Counted from the first letter of the stretch, positions 1-8,192 are shown. The stretch is 15,578 bases of DNA from JBDSZL01 sp039925145 (GCA_039925145.1 JBDSZL010000015.1:1-15578); one strand, 5' to 3'. Notes: generated from the sequence alone by a model not told the origin. A program made the numbers and translations.

Positions 1-1211
1 AGCTCCTGACCGATCTCTGCGAGGATCTCGTGCGCGAGCATGGATGCCGCGTGTCGGTGGTCGCCGGGCCGCCGCTGCTGCCGCTCGCCGGCACGGAGGC
101 CCGCCAGAGGCGTATCTGCGTGCGGCAAATGCACAACGGTGTGCAGATTCTCCGGGCGGCGGGCACGCGCTTCAACAAAGACCGGTTTGCCGGCCGGGCC
201 ACCAACTACATGACGTACTTCGCGTCGGCAGCCCTGGCGGGGCTGCGGCTCGATCGACCGGACGTGGTGGTGGCCTTCACCGACCCGCCGATCATCGGGC
301 TGGCTGCCTGGCTCGCCGGGCAGCGGTTTCGGGCACCGCTGGTGATGGCGTTCAAAGACCTGTTTCCAGAAGTGACGGTGCTGTTGAAGGACTTCCACAA
401 CGAGACCGTCAACGGCGCGCTGCAACGCGTCAATCGGTTTCTGGTGCGACACGCCGCAATGAACGTCGCGCTCGGTGAGACCATGCGTCGCCGCCTGATC
501 GAGAACAAGGGAGCGCCCGAGGCCAAGACGATCATCATCCCCGACTGGGCAGACACCACGAGCATCACCCCGGGCGAGAAGCGCAATGCGTTTGCGCGCG
601 AGCACGCCCTCGCGGACAAGTTCGTCGTGATGCACTCAGGGAACCTCGGCCTGTCTCAAAGTCTGCAGACACTCGTGGAGGCGGCGCGCCTGCTGCGCGA
701 TATTCCAGATCTCCAGATGGTGTTTCAGGGTGAGGGCGTGACGAAGGCGGAACTCGAGGCACGGGTCCGCGAGCTCGGGCTCACGAATGTGACCTTTCTG
801 CCGTTCGCTCCCAAGGCTCGGCTCAGCGAGTCGTTTGCCGCGGCCGACGTCTTCGTCGTCTCGCTGCAACGCGGACTGGCTGGCTACATCGTGCCGAGCA
901 AACTCTACGGCATTCTCGCGGCCGGCCGGCCCTACGTGGCGGCCGTCGAAGAAGGCTGTGAGGTGGCGGCCCTGGCTCGTTCCGGTCAATGCGGGCTCGT
1001 CGCCGATCCCGGCAACCCGGAGCAGCTCGCCGATCGGGTCCTGACGTTCTACCGCGATCGCGCGTTGACGGCACGCTATGGACGTCACGCCCGGGAGATG
1101 GCGCTCACGTTCGATCGCCACACGCAGGTTGCGCGCTACTTCGATCTCTTTCGCAGCGTGCTGCCCCGCACGGCGGCATCGACTGTCACTGCCGCGGAGC
1201 GGAGCGCCTGA
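1..1211 (+). CDS. Glycosyltransferase, GT4/WbuB-WcaI-like (5' end missing)
   Basis: This is a GT-B fold sugar transferase that probably adds a sugar from a nucleotide-sugar donor to a lipid-linked glycan at the cytoplasmic face of the inner membrane. The frame is open to the window edge (first full codon at base 3). The residues before the GTG at 30 (LLTDLCEDLVREHG) look like a normal GT-B N-terminal helix, so the true start lies upstream and that GTG is internal. The C-terminal half carries the donor-binding domain: a GNLGLSQS turn, a QGEG segment near base 730, a LPF...LSESFAAADVFVVSL stretch and the VPSKLYGILAAGRP motif near base 890, typical of WbuB/WcaI-type enzymes. The stop overlaps the next start (TGATG), so the two are translationally coupled. 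Family assignment is firm; the sugar specificity cannot be read. Confidence 0.88.
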   Translation, partial: LLTDLCEDLVREHGCRVSVVAGPPLLPLAGTEARQRRICVRQMHNGVQILRAAGTRFNKDRFAGRATNYMTYFASAALAGLRLDRPDVVVAFTDPPIIGLAAWLAGQRFRAPLVMAFKDLFPEVTVLLKDFHNETVNGALQRVNRFLVRHAAMNVALGETMRRRLIENKGAPEAKTIIIPDWADTTSITPGEKRNAFAREHALADKFVVMHSGNLGLSQSLQTLVEAARLLRDIPDLQMVFQGEGVTKAELEARVRELGLTNVTFLPFAPKARLSESFAAADVFVVSLQRGLAGYIVPSKLYGILAAGRPYVAAVEEGCEVAALARSGQCGLVADPGNPEQLADRVLTFYRDRALTARYGRHAREMALTFDRHTQVARYFDLFRSVLPRTAASTVTAAERSA

Positions 1212-1915
1212 TGGCCGACGCCCTCGGTCATCTCGCCTCGTCAACCGCTCCGTCGCTGACACGGATTGCCGCGGAGGACCGGCGGCAGGTCGGCGGCAGA
1301 GCCATCAGTCCCGCCAAGCGCACCCTCGATGTGCTGCTCTCGGGCGCGGGACTGCTGGCGTCAATGCCGGTCTGGCTGCTAGCCGCCGCCGCCGTGAAGC
1401 TCGAGGACGGCGGCGACGTGTTCTACAGCCAGGAGCGCGTCGGACAGCACGGACGCATCTTTCGCGTCTACAAATTCCGGTCGATGGTTCCGGATGCCGA
1501 AGCCCGCGTAGGCGCGCTGCAGGCGTCGAAGAACGACCCTCGCATCACGCGTGTCGGCCACTTCCTGCGCGCAACAGCGCTCGACGAATTGCCGCAGCTT
1601 TGGAGTATCGTTCGTGGCGACATGAGCTTCGTAGGACCGCGGGCGCTACGCCCTGGCGAAATCGAAGTGAACGGCAACGGCGCGCTCGTGCCGCTCGAAG
1701 CCGTGCCCGGGTTTGCCGAGCGCTGCCTCGTTCGACCCGGTCTGACCGGCGTCGCGCAGATTTACGCGCCGCGAGACATCGCGCGTCAACACAAGTTCCG
1801 CTATGACAGACTGTATGTCCGCCGCCAGTCATTCCTGCTCGACCTGCGGTTGATCGCGCTGTCGTTCTGGATCACGTTCCGCGGCAGCTGGGAAGTCCGA
1901 GGCCGCAAGTTTTGA
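1211..1915 (+). CDS. Bacterial sugar transferase (initiating polyprenyl-phosphate sugar-1-phosphate transferase)
   Basis: A monotopic phosphoglycosyl transferase (PF02397 family) of 234 residues. Such enzymes start polysaccharide repeat-unit assembly by moving a sugar-1-phosphate from UDP-sugar to undecaprenyl phosphate. Visible family marks are KRTLDVLLSGAGLL (start of the single re-entrant membrane helix, about residues 36-62), VYKFRSM (about 91-97), the catalytic-core stretch LDELPQLWSIVRGDMSFVGPR (about 126-146, split here only by family convention) and RPGLTGVAQ. It lacks the multi-helix N-terminal domain of WbaP/WcaJ, so it is a short PglC-like form. The ATG at 1211 overlaps the preceding stop; a longer upstream frame from 989 lies inside the glycosyltransferase gene and is not used. 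The substrate sugar is unknown. Confidence 0.92.
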   Translation: MADALGHLASSTAPSLTRIAAEDRRQVGGRAISPAKRTLDVLLSGAGLLASMPVWLLAAAAVKLEDGGDVFYSQERVGQHGRIFRVYKFRSMVPDAEARVGALQASKNDPRITRVGHFLRATALDELPQLWSIVRGDMSFVGPRALRPGEIEVNGNGALVPLEAVPGFAERCLVRPGLTGVAQIYAPRDIARQHKFRYDRLYVRRQSFLLDLRLIALSFWITFRGSWEVRGRKF

Positions 1916-1927
1916 GAGGGTGGGCGC

Positions 1928-3106
1928 GTGCTTGATGTCGTTGTCATCGGCGCAGGTCCGGCCGGATCCATCACGGCCAGGCGCCTCGCCCAGCGCGGAC
2001 GCTCGGTCATGGTTCTCGAAGAGCACGACGTGGTGGGGGCGCCCGTTCATTGCACGGGCCTGCTCGGCGCCGAGGCATTCTCCGAATTCGATCTTCCATC
2101 CGATCTGATCCTCGCCGAGGCCGGCGTCGCCCGTTTCTGGGGTGCCGCAGGCCAGTCGGTTCCGGTTCAGAGCAGCCGCATCAACGCCGTCGTGATCGAC
2201 CGAGGCAGACTCGATCGCTACCTGGCGGGCGAGGCCGAATCGGCCGGCGCCCAGGTGCTCACCGGCCATCGCGCCGAACACATCGCCGTTGACGGCCGAA
2301 GCGTGGTGGTGCGAGCGCGAGGCATCGATCGGCCCATCGAGGCGCGTGCCTGCGTGCTCGCGTGCGGCGCTAACTATCGCTGGCATCGCGAGCTCGGCCT
2401 GGGCATGCCCCGCGTGTTCCTGCAGAGCGCCCAGGTCGAGACGCCGTTTCCGGACACGCAAGAAATAGAAGTCAGGTTCGGGCGCGAGGTCGCGCCATCC
2501 GGGTTTGCCTGGATGGTGCCCTTCCGGCGCGAGGGCGTGCCGCACGCACGCATCGGCCTGATGAGTGAGACGCGCAGCGGGGAACGATGTGCCGCATTCA
2601 TCGGATCCCTGGCCGAGCGCGCGGGGGTCGACGAAGACACCATCCCGATGCCCCGGCAGAAGATGCTGCCACTCGGACCAATCGACAAGTCGTATGCGAA
2701 TCGCGTGCTGGCCGTCGGCGACGCCGCAGGGCTCGTGAAGCCGACAACCGGCGGCGGCATCTACTACGGCCTGCTGAGCGGCGCCATCGCTGCCGAGGTG
2801 CTCGACGACGGTTTGTCCCGAGACCGACTGTCCGAACGGGCCCTGCGCCACTACGAGACTCGATGGCGTCAGCGCCTGGGACGGGAGATCCGCGTCGGCC
2901 TCGCATTTCGCAAGATCGCGGCGCGCCTCAGCGATCAGTCAATCGACGAGCTCATCGAGCTTGCCGGTGTCGATGGGGTCGTCCCACTGCTGCAGGAAAC
3001 GGCCGCCTTCAACTGGCATCGGAAAGCGGCGATTGCGCTGCTGGGACATCCTGCCTTTCGCCGCATCGTGTTTCGATCGTGGACGCGGAGTGCGACGTCG
3101 GTCTGA
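1928..3106 (+). CDS. Geranylgeranyl-reductase-family FAD-dependent oxidoreductase
   Basis: A 392-residue flavoprotein of the geranylgeranyl reductase / FixC-like group, which reduces isoprenoid double bonds or related substrates. The N-terminus has the Rossmann dinucleotide motif VVVIGAGPAGS (residues 4-14), followed by VGAPVHCTGLLG (about 36-47), equivalent to the substrate-side Cys-Gly motif of the family. A second FAD motif, VGDAAGLVKPTTGGGIYYG, lies at about 263-281. The start is taken as GTG 1928, preceded by a GAGAGGGTGG ribosome-binding sequence 12 bases after the sugar transferase stop. It sits inside the polysaccharide operon, so an isoprenoid-carrier substrate such as polyprenyl phosphate is possible, but this is inference. 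The alternative is a generic FAD-dependent oxidoreductase acting on a sugar or lipid. Confidence 0.85.
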   Translation: MLDVVVIGAGPAGSITARRLAQRGRSVMVLEEHDVVGAPVHCTGLLGAEAFSEFDLPSDLILAEAGVARFWGAAGQSVPVQSSRINAVVIDRGRLDRYLAGEAESAGAQVLTGHRAEHIAVDGRSVVVRARGIDRPIEARACVLACGANYRWHRELGLGMPRVFLQSAQVETPFPDTQEIEVRFGREVAPSGFAWMVPFRREGVPHARIGLMSETRSGERCAAFIGSLAERAGVDEDTIPMPRQKMLPLGPIDKSYANRVLAVGDAAGLVKPTTGGGIYYGLLSGAIAAEVLDDGLSRDRLSERALRHYETRWRQRLGREIRVGLAFRKIAARLSDQSIDELIELAGVDGVVPLLQETAAFNWHRKAAIALLGHPAFRRIVFRSWTRSATSV

Positions 3107-3107
3107 C

Positions 3108-4220
3108 GTGGAGGCGCCTGGAATTACTGTCGCGCTGCTTGCACGCGTGTTGGCCGGTGACGCCGCGGCGTGGCACGAGCTCGATCGGGTGGGAGCCGAC
3201 GAGGTGTGCCGTGTGGCGCGTGCGCACGGCGTCCTGCCGCTCGTGGCCGATCTTGCGACCCGGCACGTGGAGGTCGTGGGGAACGCCCTCGCGAGCGCTC
3301 TCCACGATCACGCCCAACGCGAGGCGGCGATCGATCTTGTGCGCCAGCCTGACCTCGAGGGGCTGTGTGAGCATCTGGCCGCAGCTGGGGTCGCGCCGCT
3401 GTTGATCAAGGGTGCACATCTCGCGTACCACTACTACGAGCGGCCCGATCTCAGGCCCCGCCTCGACACCGATCTCCTGATCGAGCCCACCGACCGCGCT
3501 GCCGCCGTCGGCGTGCTGACGGCCCTGGGCTACGAGCCGTCTGCCCAGACCGAGGGCGATCTGGTGATGTATCAGGAGCCTTACACGAGACGGCGCGGAT
3601 CGGCCACGACCCACGTCGTCGACGTGCACTGGCGGATCTCGAACGCACAACGCTTCGCCACCTTTCTCACCTGTCGCGAGATCCGCGCCGCCGCCGTGCC
3701 GCTCGTCAGGCTGCCGTGGGCCGTGGCCCCCTCGGCGGTGCACGCGCTGCTCCTTGCGTGCGTACACCGCGTCGCGCACCATCTTGATGCGGCGCGCCTC
3801 ATCTGGAGCTACGATTTGCATGTGATTGGCGCGACGCTTTCGCCCGTTGACTGGGGACGCTTCGAGACGCTGGCGGTCGAGAGAGGCATCGCCGGGACGT
3901 GTCTGCGCAGTCTGAGGGGGGCAGAGCAGCTCTTCGGCACGCACACGCCGGCCGCGGTCATTGGCCGCCTCACCGCGGCGAGCCACAACGAGAGGGACGC
4001 TGGCGTCTATGTAGCGGAACGGCCGCACATCCATCGGATCGTCGAAGATTTCCGGTCACTGGGGTCGTGGAACGAGCGCTACCGGCTGGCCTGTCAGCAC
4101 CTGTTTCCAGCGCCGGCTTACATGCGCGGCGTGTACGCGCCCAGCAGCCGGGTGCCGCTGCCGCTGTTGTACGTGCGACGGGCCGTGCTCGGCGCGAGAC
4201 GCTGGCTGAGGCGGGCATGA
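3108..4220 (+). CDS. NTP_transf_5-type nucleotidyltransferase family protein
   Basis: A 370-residue protein resembling the uncharacterised nucleotidyltransferase family PF14907. The key stretch is LLIKGAHLAYHYY (about residues 98-110) followed by RPRLDTDLLI (about 116-125), giving the D-x-D pair of a nucleotidyltransferase fold; VDVHWRIS downstream fits a third acidic position. The start is GTG 3108, two bases after the preceding stop; the frame is open further upstream to 2961 but that part lies inside the flavoprotein gene. Members of this family occur both in polysaccharide loci and in lasso-peptide clusters with kinases like the one at 10167-11045, so it could serve either neighbour. Its direct partner here is the polysaccharide operon. 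The substrate is unknown. Confidence 0.8.
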   Translation: MEAPGITVALLARVLAGDAAAWHELDRVGADEVCRVARAHGVLPLVADLATRHVEVVGNALASALHDHAQREAAIDLVRQPDLEGLCEHLAAAGVAPLLIKGAHLAYHYYERPDLRPRLDTDLLIEPTDRAAAVGVLTALGYEPSAQTEGDLVMYQEPYTRRRGSATTHVVDVHWRISNAQRFATFLTCREIRAAAVPLVRLPWAVAPSAVHALLLACVHRVAHHLDAARLIWSYDLHVIGATLSPVDWGRFETLAVERGIAGTCLRSLRGAEQLFGTHTPAAVIGRLTAASHNERDAGVYVAERPHIHRIVEDFRSLGSWNERYRLACQHLFPAPAYMRGVYAPSSRVPLPLLYVRRAVLGARRWLRRA

Positions 4221-4224
4221 CCAC

Positions 4225-5610
4225 ATGGTGATATTCGGCTGGTTGCTGATGGCCGTCATCGCGTGGGGCGCCCTGGCATTTGGCGCCGTCTATCCCTGGG
4301 CGTACGGTCCGCTCGCGCTCGTCAGTGCAGGACTTGGCGTCTGGGCGAGTGTCGTTACGCGGGCGTGGCGCGATCAGACGTTTCGGGTCGTGGCCATGGC
4401 ACTGGCTGCAGTGGCGGCGGCCATCGCGCTGCAGCTCGTCGCCCTTCCGTATTCGGTCGTGCGTGCGCTGTCGCCGGGCGTCGACCGTTTCCTCAGGCAG
4501 TACACGCTGGCTTATCACCCCGCCTCGCTGCACCCGATGTCGATATCGCCAGCATCGACGTTTGTCGCCCTGACGCTCTTCGTGGCCTTCGCGCTGCTGC
4601 TGCTTGGCGCCACCCGCGCCATGAAGCACCTGCGGATGGAATGGTTCCTCAGCCAGGTGCTCGGCCTCGGCGCCGCGCTCTCGCTCGTCGGCATCGTCCA
4701 GCACACGTTCATCGATAAGGACGCGCCACTGGTGTACGGGTTCTGGAAGCCGATGTACGGAGCGTCGCCGTTTGGCCCGTTCGTCAACAAGAACCACTTC
4801 GCCGGATGGATGGTGATGGTGCTTCCGGTCGTTGCCGCCTATGCCTGTGCGCTGTTCTTCCGCGCTCCTCCGCCGGATCGACGCGGGAGAGGCGCATGGC
4901 TGCGCTGGCTCGCGAGCGTCGAGGCGAATCGATTCCTGCTCGTCGGGGTGGTGGCGGTCGTCATGAGTCTGGCCGTCGTGCTGACCGGTTCGCGATCGGG
5001 TATCGCGTGCGTCGCGCTGGGCCTGCTGTGCGTGGGCAGCGCCGTGTGGCGCACGCTCGAGAGCGGCCGCAGCCGAGGGCTGGCTGCCGGCGCCCTCGGA
5101 CTGATTGTCATCGGCGGACTGGCGTGGGGCGGCGCCGATCTGCTCGTCAGCCGCTTCGGCAAAGCCCCCGTCGAACTCGAAGGACGTTTCGCGGCGTGGC
5201 GTGACACCTCCAGGATCATCGCGGACTTTCCGCTGTTTGGCACCGGGCTCGGCACCTACGCGCGCTCGATGCTCGTCTATCAGGCGAGCGGACGGACCTC
5301 GATGTACGCGCAGGCCCACAATGACTACCTGCAGTTGCTCTCCGAAGGCGGGCTCGTCGTGATTATTCCGGTGATCGTCGCTGCGGTGGTGATCGTCGGG
5401 GTCATCAGGCGGCGCTTACGGTCTGGGCAGGATGCGCCGCTCACGGCCTGGGCCCGCATCGGAGCCGTCGCGGGCCTGGTAGCGATTCTGGCGCAGTCGA
5501 CAGTCGAGTTCAGCCTGCAGATGCCAGGCAACATGGTCCTGTTCGTCGTGCTGATCGCGCTCGCCGCGCATCGTCCATCGCAGTCTCGACCCCATGCGTC
5601 TCGCATTTGA
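4225..5610 (+). CDS. O-antigen ligase / Wzy-type polymerase family membrane protein
   Basis: A 461-residue polytopic inner-membrane protein of the Wzy_C/WaaL superfamily, which polymerises glycan repeats or transfers them to an acceptor on the periplasmic side. It has many hydrophobic segments from residue 1 onward. Family marks are PFVNKNHFAGWM (about residues 187-198), GSRSGI (about 255-260), a large periplasmic loop with RFAAWRDTSRIIADFPLFG and GTGLGTY, and HNDYLQLLSEGG (about 365-376). The start at 4225 follows the nucleotidyltransferase stop by four bases. The 3' end overlaps the next gene by 17 bases. Ligase and polymerase cannot be told apart from sequence alone; as the only such protein visible, it could do either job. 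Confidence 0.9.
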   Translation: MVIFGWLLMAVIAWGALAFGAVYPWAYGPLALVSAGLGVWASVVTRAWRDQTFRVVAMALAAVAAAIALQLVALPYSVVRALSPGVDRFLRQYTLAYHPASLHPMSISPASTFVALTLFVAFALLLLGATRAMKHLRMEWFLSQVLGLGAALSLVGIVQHTFIDKDAPLVYGFWKPMYGASPFGPFVNKNHFAGWMVMVLPVVAAYACALFFRAPPPDRRGRGAWLRWLASVEANRFLLVGVVAVVMSLAVVLTGSRSGIACVALGLLCVGSAVWRTLESGRSRGLAAGALGLIVIGGLAWGGADLLVSRFGKAPVELEGRFAAWRDTSRIIADFPLFGTGLGTYARSMLVYQASGRTSMYAQAHNDYLQLLSEGGLVVIIPVIVAAVVIVGVIRRRLRSGQDAPLTAWARIGAVAGLVAILAQSTVEFSLQMPGNMVLFVVLIALAAHRPSQSRPHASRI

Positions 5611-6322
5611 TCTCGACGGCGTGCTCGCCGATCTGCACACCCCGTTCGTGCGGACGGCGATCCGGCTCTACCCCGAGCTCGACGCGTCCGCGATCGGCGC
5701 CGCCGACATCGGCGCGTCACCTCCGGACGATCAGGCGGACCACGACGAATCGCCGAGTGTCATGCTGCCCAACGTGCCGCTCACACGCCGGCAGTCGGAC
5801 GCGGTGTGGCGACACCTGGCCGCCACCGAGAATTTCTGGGAGGGGCTGAAGGAGATCGAGCCGGGGGCCATCGCCAAGCTCGCCGCGGTCGCGGAGGAGC
5901 GGCGCTGGGAAGTGCTGTTCATCACCAGCCGGCCCAAGTCGGCCGGACGAACGGTTCAGCGCCAGAGTCAGCGTTGGCTTCACGAGATGGGGTTTCCGCT
6001 GCCGAGTCTGTACGTCGTGCACGGATCGCGCGGCAAGGTGGCCGAAGCCCTCGCGCTGGACGTGGTGATCGACGACCGCCCTGACAACTGTCTCGACGTG
6101 GTGCTCGACTCGAAGGCTGGCGCCGTGCTGGTCTGGCGGGGCACGCAGGCGAGCGTGCCCTCCTCGGCAAAGCGGCTGGGCATCGCCGCCGTGCCAGACG
6201 TGGCGGGCGTACTCAAGGCGCTCGTCCAGGCAGACCAGGACGGCAGTGACCTGAGCATGCTTGACCGTCTGAGGCGCCTGTTTGGTCTCAAGACGCACTC
6301 TGCGTCACCTCTGGTTCGATGA
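5594..6322 (+). CDS. HAD-superfamily 5'(3')-deoxyribonucleotidase-like protein
   Basis: A 242-residue HAD-fold phosphatase-like protein. Motif I is FDLDGVLAD (Asp6 nucleophile, Asp8 acid/base), motif II is LFITSRP (Thr111), a Lys occurs in HGSRGKVAEAL (about residue 148), and motif IV is VVIDDRPDN (Asp160/Asp161). This set resembles the NT5C-like nucleotidase family. All catalytic motifs are intact, so it should be active on a phosphomonoester, but the substrate is unknown. The start overlaps the ligase gene by 17 bases, which suggests translational coupling and a place at the end of the polysaccharide operon. The last about 30 residues (LDRLRRLFGLKTHS) form a short basic amphipathic tail beyond the HAD core. 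Confidence 0.82.
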   Translation: MRLAFDLDGVLADLHTPFVRTAIRLYPELDASAIGAADIGASPPDDQADHDESPSVMLPNVPLTRRQSDAVWRHLAATENFWEGLKEIEPGAIAKLAAVAEERRWEVLFITSRPKSAGRTVQRQSQRWLHEMGFPLPSLYVVHGSRGKVAEALALDVVIDDRPDNCLDVVLDSKAGAVLVWRGTQASVPSSAKRLGIAAVPDVAGVLKALVQADQDGSDLSMLDRLRRLFGLKTHSASPLVR

Positions 6323-6545
6323 GAGTCGCGCGAGCATGTTGACGGGCTCATCGACGCACGGTTTTGTGCGACGGCATTTCGAATCCGTGCGCACGATTCT
6401 GATCGACGCGCCAGCCTCGCTGAAATCTGGCTTTTTGCCGCAGCTTCTCGAGAACCGCGCCGCCGCGCGTCATGGCATGCCCATTGCCATTCTGCACTGC
6501 GGCTGCCCAGTGAGCCGCACATCCGGTGCGGCGCGATTCAAACGG

Positions 6546-6577
6546 ACAGCCTGGTCACTTCTGACCCGAAAGGCTGT
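6546..6577 (+). promoter_or_regulatory. Hairpin overlapping the ribosome-binding site of the 6580 gene
   Basis: ACAGCCT (6546-6552) pairs with AGGCTGT (6571-6577), and immediately inside GGTC (6553-6556) pairs with GACC (6563-6566) around a 6-base loop, leaving CGAA bulged. The 3' arm contains part of the Shine-Dalgarno GAAAGG (6568-6573), six bases before the ATG at 6580. Pairing is seen directly; a role in controlling translation is inferred. Confidence 0.4.
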
Positions 6578-6579
6578 TC

Positions 6580-7089
6580 ATGTCACGCCGGTTCCTCATC
6601 AGCGCCCTCCTCGCCGTGTTCGCAGTGGCTCCGGCAGCGGCACAGAACAGCTTCGCGCAGCAACGCATTCTACCGGTGGATTTCACGGCGGCGGTCGCCA
6701 ACGCGGCCGTGCCGGCGGCCCTCGTCGGTGCCGAGCAGTTGCCGTCGTTACGCATGCCTGTGGAAGGCGGCTTCCGTCGCCCCACGCCGTCGACGCTGAT
6801 GTTGTCGCTCTACGCATCGACGGCCCTCATGCAGGCGCTCGACGTGCACTCGACGCTGACGGCGTTCAGCGCCGGTGCGGTCGAAGGCAATCCGATGATG
6901 AAGGGGATTGCGGGCAACAAGGCCGCGTTCATCGCCATGAAAGCCGGCGTCGCGGCGAGCACCATCTTCGCCACGCGCGCGCTGGCCAAGAAGAACAAGG
7001 TGGCGGCCATTGCCACCCTGCTCGCCATCAACTCGGCATACGCCATGGTGGTCGATCACAATTACAAGGTGGCGCGCGCCGGACGCTGA
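6580..7089 (+). CDS. Exported DUF5658-like hypothetical protein
   Basis: A 169-residue protein with a clear Sec signal peptide (RRFLISALLAVFAVAPAAAQ, cleavage expected after about residue 22). After a polar stretch, the C-terminal half has two or three hydrophobic segments (about residues 73-95, 113-130 and 141-157). The pattern ALDVHSTLTAF...GAVEGNPMM (about 86-107) resembles the D-x3-T...G-x-x-E-x-N-P signature of DUF5658-like small membrane proteins. The function of that group is unknown. The start is well supported by GAAAGG at 6568-6573. The 257-base gap before it (6323-6579) holds no gene I can support and separates this gene from the polysaccharide operon. Confidence 0.72.
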   Translation: MSRRFLISALLAVFAVAPAAAQNSFAQQRILPVDFTAAVANAAVPAALVGAEQLPSLRMPVEGGFRRPTPSTLMLSLYASTALMQALDVHSTLTAFSAGAVEGNPMMKGIAGNKAAFIAMKAGVAASTIFATRALAKKNKVAAIATLLAINSAYAMVVDHNYKVARAGR

Positions 7090-7159
7090 GTCCTGCTGTG
7101 CGTCTCGGTCGCCCAGCGTCACGGATCCCAGTCGGGAACCGCGCGCGGCGAACTCTCTG

Positions 7160-7185
7160 CAACCGCCGGTCCCAACCGGCGGTTG
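7160..7185 (+). terminator. Perfect 11-bp hairpin between the DUF5658-like and PilZ genes
   Basis: CAACCGCCGGT (7160-7170) pairs exactly with ACCGGCGGTTG (7175-7185) around the tetraloop CCCA. No run of T follows, so it is either a weak intrinsic terminator, a transcript-end stabiliser, or a structure in the 5' leader of the PilZ gene that begins 26 bases later. Confidence 0.4.
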
Positions 7186-7210
7186 TGCTGTCTACGGGCG
7201 GGTCCAGGTC

Positions 7211-7546
7211 ATGAGCAGCGATCGGCGTCGTTCTCCGCGCATCGAGATGCTAGGCCGGTTGCACGGCCACAGCGTCGCCCTGGATCTGGCTGTGCGGGTG
7301 CGGGAAATCAGTCTAGGAGGGATGTCGGTCGAAACGACGGCCCCTCTCGTTGTCGGATCCACCCACGAATTCAGTTTGACGCTCGGTGACGGCGCCACCA
7401 TTCAACTGACCGGCCGTATTGTTCGCACCGACCCGCTCCTGCCCGGTTCCGCTCCGCTCGGCCATCTATCCGGTGTCCAATTCATCGACGACGACCCGCC
7501 AGCCGACGAAGGCGAAATCAACGATCTGATCGATCGTGTCCGATAG
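7211..7546 (+). CDS. PilZ domain protein (possible c-di-GMP receptor)
   Basis: A 111-residue single-domain PilZ-like protein. The N-terminus has the R-x3-R element (RRSPR, Arg6 to Arg10), and the second element reads EISLGG at about 32-37, where the usual (D/N)-x-S-x-x-G has Glu in the first position. The GVQFIDDD stretch near the end is typical of the beta-barrel C-terminus. Binding of cyclic di-GMP is likely but the Asp/Asn-to-Glu change makes it uncertain. The start is ATG 7211; the frame extends upstream to 7010 but that part overlaps the exported protein and is not protein-like. The stop overlaps the next gene's GTG start by 11 bases, so it may be co-expressed with the split membrane protein. 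Confidence 0.8.
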   Translation: MSSDRRRSPRIEMLGRLHGHSVALDLAVRVREISLGGMSVETTAPLVVGSTHEFSLTLGDGATIQLTGRIVRTDPLLPGSAPLGHLSGVQFIDDDPPADEGEINDLIDRVR

Positions 7547-8192
7547 CGTCCGCCAGGGCGCTTTCCCTGTCGGGGCGTCGCCCCCACCGCGCCGCGCGTT
7601 CACTCTCACCATCTACGTCGTCTTTCTGCTTTCGGGCGCCGCTGCCGTGATCTACCAGTTGATTTGGCAGCGCGTGCTCCTTGGCATGTACGGATCGAGC
7701 ATCGAGGCGGTCACGGTTGTCGTCACGTCGTTCATGCTGGGGCTGGGCTTCGGCAGTCTCGCTGGCGGTTGGCTCGCCGATCGACCCCGCGTGAATGTGC
7801 CGCTCTGGTTCGCCTGGGTCGAGCTTACAATCGGCCTCTTTGGTCTCGTCTCGATTCCGACCTTTCACTGGGTCGGGCGACTCACGGCCACGGCACGAAT
7901 CGAAATGGTGTGGGCTCTGGCGTTACTGCTGCTCCTGGTTCCTACGATGCTCATGGGAGCGACGCTGCCGCTGCTGACCGCGTACCTCAACCGGCGCCTC
8001 CGCAACGTCGGCGCATCGGTCGGCAACCTCTACGCGGTGAACACGCTCGGCTCGGCCGCGGGCGCGGTGGTGGCTGTGCTGTTCATCGTCGGGTCTCTCG
8101 GGCAGCAGGGGAGCGTGCTGGTCGCCGTGGGTCTGAATCTCGTGGTTGCGGCCAGCGTGGTGGTCGTTGCACGCAACGACAAGGATTCATGA
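7536..8192 (+). CDS. Spermidine-synthase-like membrane protein, N-terminal half (split gene)
   Basis: A 218-residue integral membrane protein with about six hydrophobic helices. The opening FLLSGAAAVIYQLIWQR and the following SFMLGLGFGSLAGGWLAD match the membrane part of the large proteins annotated as fused MFS/spermidine synthase. It has no catalytic domain. The start is GTG 7536, overlapping the PilZ stop by 11 bases. The stop overlaps the next ATG as ATGA at 8189-8192. The following gene begins with a second copy of the same helical pattern (FLAGFVALSFELLWYR), so the two genes together make up the usual fused protein. The substrate is unknown. Confidence 0.75.
   Translation: MSDSVRQGAFPVGASPPPRRAFTLTIYVVFLLSGAAAVIYQLIWQRVLLGMYGSSIEAVTVVVTSFMLGLGFGSLAGGWLADRPRVNVPLWFAWVELTIGLFGLVSIPTFHWVGRLTATARIEMVWALALLLLLVPTMLMGATLPLLTAYLNRRLRNVGASVGNLYAVNTLGSAAGAVVAVLFIVGSLGQQGSVLVAVGLNLVVAASVVVVARNDKDS

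Noticed and set aside
1829..2851. Minus-strand open frame of 340 codons
   Set aside because: It lies opposite the flavoprotein gene, whose two FAD motifs prove the plus-strand frame.
3009..4034. Minus-strand open frame of 341 codons
   Set aside because: It is antisense to the nucleotidyltransferase-like gene and has no recognisable domain.
3970..5319. Long minus-strand open frame of 449 codons
   Set aside because: It is antisense to the nucleotidyltransferase and O-antigen ligase genes, is rich in Arg/His/Gln with no family motif, and is a usual by-product of high G/C coding DNA.
6282..7214. Plus-strand frame of 310 codons overlapping the exported protein
   Set aside because: Low-complexity Arg/Gly/His-rich translation with no motif; the 6580 frame has a signal peptide and a ribosome-binding site.
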